Origin: Clostridiaceae bacterium
Lineage (GTDB): Bacteria > Bacillota > Clostridia > DSM-8532
NCBI GenBank assembly: GCA_012522505.1
Contig: JAAYKJ010000219.1
Coordinates: 1-44,986, forward strand
Reading direction: 5' to 3'
DNA length: 44,986 bases
The notes beneath the pieces were generated by a model, which worked only from the letters and a program-made list of their open reading frames with translations, was not told the origin of the DNA and did not search any database. The position numbers and the translations under genes are program-made. This document shows positions 41,921 through 44,986 of this stretch, in pieces (the stretch's first letter is position 1; every line of letters starts with the position of its first letter).

Positions 41921-42979
41921 ATGGCATTGGCTGCAGCAGAGTATAGTGCACTTGCTGGAAAAACCCGTGCAATGTATGGAAAATTATTAACATCAGAAGA
42001 TTACAGCGAGCTGATGCAACAAAGGAGTGTTGGCGACGTTGCTGCGATCCTGAAATATCACACGCATTACCGGGGTGTTCTCTCAGGCATCAATGAGTGT
42101 GATATTCATCGGATACAGCTTGAGAATATTCTTAAAAAAAGCCTTTTGGATGACTTTAGAAAGCTGTTCTGTTTTTCCAGGGGAAAAAGAAAAGCGTTTT
42201 TGAAGATCGCCTATATGAAACACGAGGTGGAGAGCATTAAGCGCTTGTTCAGGGTACTGGAAATGGAAGGGACAACAACCTTGGCAAAAGAAGCACTGCT
42301 GTTTTTGTCAAAGTATGACACTCTGAATATTACGAGGCTTTCAAAGGTACACAGTTCACAGGAATTTATTGCGAATCTGAAGGGGACAGGGTATTATCAC
42401 ATTTTAAGGCCTTTCCTGGCAGAGGATAAGAGCCATAATCTGTTTCATATCGAAATGTCTTTGGACAGGTATTACATGAATTTGGTTATTTCAAAGAAGA
42501 AGAGCTTGCTTCAGGGAATGGACGCAAAAGTTGTCGATTATTCGGTCGGAACCGAAATTGATGTAATGAACCTTTTATGGATTTACAGGGGAAGGGCAAT
42601 CTATAATCTGGATCGAAGTGTCATTCTTGGGTATCTTGTGCCTCACGGCTACAGCCTTTCAATTGATTTGATCTACGAGCTGGTTGACGCCCGGGGCAGT
42701 GAAGCGTTCAAACAAATTGTTGCAAAGACAAAATATGCAGAGCTGTTTTCATCGGATAAACATATGTTTTTCGAACTTAATTATTCGGAATACATGTATA
42801 CCATGCACAAACGTTTTCTGAGAAAGTACGGGTTTACCATATCCAGCGCCTTGTCCTATTTACATCTGAAGGAGTTTGAGCTTTCCAACATTATCTCCAT
42901 CATTGAGGGAATACGGTATCAGCTCCCAGAAGATGAGATCCGGCGGTATATTGTTGGTTTTCAGGACATTCATCGTTAG
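41921..42979 (+). CDS. V-type ATPase subunit C (AtpC/NtpC)
   Basis: A 352-residue, mainly helical subunit that links the central stalk to the membrane rotor in V/A-type ATPases. A-A-E-Y-S-A-L-A-G-K-T-R-A-M at the N-terminus, the Y-x-x-L-M-Q-Q-R-S-V-G-D-V-A segment, F-F-E-L-N-Y-S-E-Y-like region and the C-terminal Y-L-H-L-K-E-F-E-L-S-N-I-I-S-I-I-E-G-I-R are characteristic of subunit C. ATG 41921 follows GGTGAT; the GTG at 41912 would overlap the previous gene by 8 nt and is possible. Confidence 0.85.
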   Translation: MALAAAEYSALAGKTRAMYGKLLTSEDYSELMQQRSVGDVAAILKYHTHYRGVLSGINECDIHRIQLENILKKSLLDDFRKLFCFSRGKRKAFLKIAYMKHEVESIKRLFRVLEMEGTTTLAKEALLFLSKYDTLNITRLSKVHSSQEFIANLKGTGYYHILRPFLAEDKSHNLFHIEMSLDRYYMNLVISKKKSLLQGMDAKVVDYSVGTEIDVMNLLWIYRGRAIYNLDRSVILGYLVPHGYSLSIDLIYELVDARGSEAFKQIVAKTKYAELFSSDKHMFFELNYSEYMYTMHKRFLRKYGFTISSALSYLHLKEFELSNIISIIEGIRYQLPEDEIRRYIVGFQDIHR

Positions 42980-43034
42980 ATGGGGAACAGTCAAATAGAG
43001 TTGATTCAAAGCAATTGGAAGGAAGTGGAAAGGA

Positions 43035-44957
43035 TTGTCGGTTGAACGTATGAAATATGTGAATATTGCAGGGCCTGTCGATCAATTGGATGGGTTTGTG
43101 CTGCGCCATATTATTGACTGTGATATACAGCTTGAACATGCTTTCAACCAGGTGCCGAAACTAAAGGGGCTAAAACCCTTTATTGAAGAGAATCCATATG
43201 ATCGGTTAGTAAAGGCACTGGAGAACGTAAACAGGATCATGAAAGCACGGATAGTCTCTTGTTGTCCTGAGGAAAGGTGTTTTTATGCAAAAGAGCAGAT
43301 TGAACCTGCCAAAACGATGGAATATCTATCAGCGTTAGAAGAAAAAATGGGTAACTTTGAAAAAGAGATTGAGAAGGTCCAGACCGAAATTGATAGAAAC
43401 AGGCAAATCCTAAAACAGCTTGTGCCCATACGAAATCTGCAGTTTAGGTTGGAAGAGCTTTTTCAACTGGAGTACATGAAAATCCGTTTTGGAAAACTTC
43501 CAAAGGAAAACTTCAAGAAATTGGATATGGTTCTGAACGGGAGGGACGTGATCGTTGTTCCCTTCTCCAGTGACGACAGGGAAGCTTGGATCTGTTATTC
43601 CATGCCCGCCGTGGTATCAGAAAAAATAGACCATATCCTTTCTTCGCTATATTTTGAGCGGATATGGATTTCTGAAAAAGCCCGTGGATTCCCTTCCGAT
43701 GAAATTGTTTCCATGAAAGAGGAGATCCGTGATCTGGAAGATAAGCTGGCTCAATTGAATGAACAGTTTCAGGCTGCAATTCAGGAAGAAAGAATCGCGT
43801 TCCAGAATCTTTACAGCAGAGTGGTTTATATGCAGCAGGCGTTTGCTGTAAGAAAATATGCTGCCCATACACAGGAAACCTTTTATCTTGCCGGGTGGAT
43901 GCCAGAAAGAGCTTTTTTAGAATTATCGGGGCAACTGAAGGGGCTTGACGATATTGCTCTGACGGTAGAGGAGCCCGAAGAAGTAAGGGGCTTAAAACCG
44001 CCGACAATATTAAGAAACAGCAAGTTTTTCAAACCCTTTGAATCAATTGTAACGATGTACGGAATACCTGCGCATAATGAAGTTGATCCCACCGTCTTAA
44101 TCGCGCTTACCTATATACTGATGTTTGGTGCAATGTTTGGAGATGTAGGGCAGGGGGCTGTTATTGCACTGGCAGGTCTGTATATGTTTTTCAGCAAAAA
44201 ACAGAGCCTGGGCTGGGTGCTTGCCTGTGTTGGGGTTTCCTCCATCGGATTTGGCTTTTTATACGGCAGTTTTTTTGGAAATGAACATCTCCTAAAACCG
44301 GTTTGGAGAGCACCGATGGAAAATATCAATCAGTTATTGATCATATCCATCAGTTATGGTGCGATTATCATCCTCCTTTCCATTATCATCAATGTCTTCA
44401 ACAGTGTGAAGGCAAAAGATTACGGGAGGCTGTTGTTTGACAAGAATGGACTTGTGGGCCTGGCCTTTTATGGAGGAACGCTTGCGACAATCCTGATCAT
44501 CCTGGTAAAAGGGCCGGCTTCGGTGTCTATAGGGCTGTGTGCAGTGATCGTAATAATTCCTCTTATTCTCATCCTGTTCAAAGAGAAGCTTGAAAGGACC
44601 TTTTTTAAGCATCGCCATTCCAATAACGGTGGAAGCTTTGTGGAAGGCTTTTTTGAAGTGTTTGAGGCTGTTCTTGGTTTTTTAAGCAATACGATTTCTT
44701 TTGTTAGGGTATCCGCTTTCGCACTAAGCCATGCGGGGCTTGCATTGGCCATATGGACCCTGTATGGGATGGTTAATGGCGCAGGTAAAGTTGTGGTGCT
44801 TATCGTTGGAAATCTGTTGATTATCGGGCTGGAAGGGTTAATCGTCGGGATACAGTGCCTAAGGTTGCAGTATTATGAGATGTTCAGCCGTTTTTTCTCA
44901 GGAGATGGCAGGCGGTTCCATCCCAATCGTGTTTGCGGAGACAATGAGCTGAAATGA
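43035..44957 (+). CDS. V-type ATPase membrane subunit I (AtpI/NtpI)
   Basis: A 640-residue, full-length subunit: a cytosolic N-terminal half with coiled coils (about residues 90-130 and 225-265) and a C-terminal half with about seven to eight membrane spans from residue 340, including G-A-M-F-G-D-V-G-Q-G (about 370) and S-F-V-R-V-S-A-F-A-L-S-H-A-G-L with the arginine needed for proton or sodium translocation. TTG start at 43035 with purine-rich GGAAGTGGAAAGGA upstream; the ATG at 43050 is the alternative. Subunit K and the catalytic genes should lie just past the window. Confidence 0.9.
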   Translation: MSVERMKYVNIAGPVDQLDGFVLRHIIDCDIQLEHAFNQVPKLKGLKPFIEENPYDRLVKALENVNRIMKARIVSCCPEERCFYAKEQIEPAKTMEYLSALEEKMGNFEKEIEKVQTEIDRNRQILKQLVPIRNLQFRLEELFQLEYMKIRFGKLPKENFKKLDMVLNGRDVIVVPFSSDDREAWICYSMPAVVSEKIDHILSSLYFERIWISEKARGFPSDEIVSMKEEIRDLEDKLAQLNEQFQAAIQEERIAFQNLYSRVVYMQQAFAVRKYAAHTQETFYLAGWMPERAFLELSGQLKGLDDIALTVEEPEEVRGLKPPTILRNSKFFKPFESIVTMYGIPAHNEVDPTVLIALTYILMFGAMFGDVGQGAVIALAGLYMFFSKKQSLGWVLACVGVSSIGFGFLYGSFFGNEHLLKPVWRAPMENINQLLIISISYGAIIILLSIIINVFNSVKAKDYGRLLFDKNGLVGLAFYGGTLATILIILVKGPASVSIGLCAVIVIIPLILILFKEKLERTFFKHRHSNNGGSFVEGFFEVFEAVLGFLSNTISFVRVSAFALSHAGLALAIWTLYGMVNGAGKVVVLIVGNLLIIGLEGLIVGIQCLRLQYYEMFSRFFSGDGRRFHPNRVCGDNELK

Positions 44958-44986
44958 TATAGATGTATTTTCATTGAAGAATTCTA

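Noticed and set aside
1-44986. CRISPR arrays, tRNA or rRNA genes
   Set aside because: No regularly spaced repeats and no tRNA- or rRNA-like segments were noticed on reading both strands; no dedicated search tool could be run.

Overview
The window reads as chromosome of a spore-forming member of the Clostridia (Firmicutes), genus not determinable. Support: a sleB-ypeB germination pair, V-type ATPase genes, strong GGAGG ribosome-binding sites with frequent TTG/GTG starts, a low-to-moderate GC content, and a Firmicutes CpsB/C/D-type polysaccharide control module. No rRNA, tRNA, CRISPR array or intact insertion sequence was seen; one decayed transposase-like remnant lies at the left edge.

Layout. 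1-2221: transposase remnant, a low-specificity threonine aldolase and a CYTH-domain protein. 2664-5212: a three-gene ABC-2 exporter of the poorly characterised COG4586/4587/3694 type. 5438-11068: a five-gene operon matching the uncharacterised STM4015-4014-4013-4012-4011 families: leucine-rich-repeat protein, ATP-grasp protein, sulfatase/alkaline-phosphatase-fold hydrolase, and two radical SAM proteins, the last fused to a HAD phosphatase domain. This is the most interesting part of the window: a conserved modification-type cassette with no assigned product. 11197-29924 (minus strand): a long surface-polysaccharide locus with a near-complete legionaminic-acid (sialic-acid-like) pathway (guanylyltransferase, LegB, LegC, NeuC/LegG, NeuB/LegI, CMP-transferase, acetyltransferases), a polysialyltransferase-like glycosyltransferase, a MurJ/Wzx-type flippase, a Wzy-type polymerase, a UDP-glucuronate epimerase-like enzyme, a GT4 glycosyltransferase, an ATP-grasp ligase, a phosphoglycosyl transferase and DegT-type aminotransferases. 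30343-34206 (plus strand, divergent): CpsC/Wzz-like chain-length protein, a CapE/FnlA-type dehydratase, a CpsD-type tyrosine kinase, a CpsB/YwqE phosphatase and a phosphoglycosyl transferase homologue that has lost its catalytic Asp-Glu pair. The divergent spacer carries a palindrome and a GC-rich, pseudoknot-capable element followed by a T-run.

34343-44986: a small membrane protein, a diglucosyldiacylglycerol-synthase-like glycosyltransferase, sleB-ypeB, hisI-hisE with a structured leader, a zinc-ribbon membrane protein, argD (minus strand, with an ARG-box-like site over its promoter) and the start of a V-type ATPase operon (H, C, I).

How the parts fit: the minus-strand locus makes CMP-activated nonulosonate and other nucleotide sugars, assembles a lipid-linked repeat, flips and polymerises it; the plus-strand module would control chain length and export by tyrosine phosphorylation. 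The STM4011-4015 operon looks independent of it, perhaps linked to the exporter just upstream.
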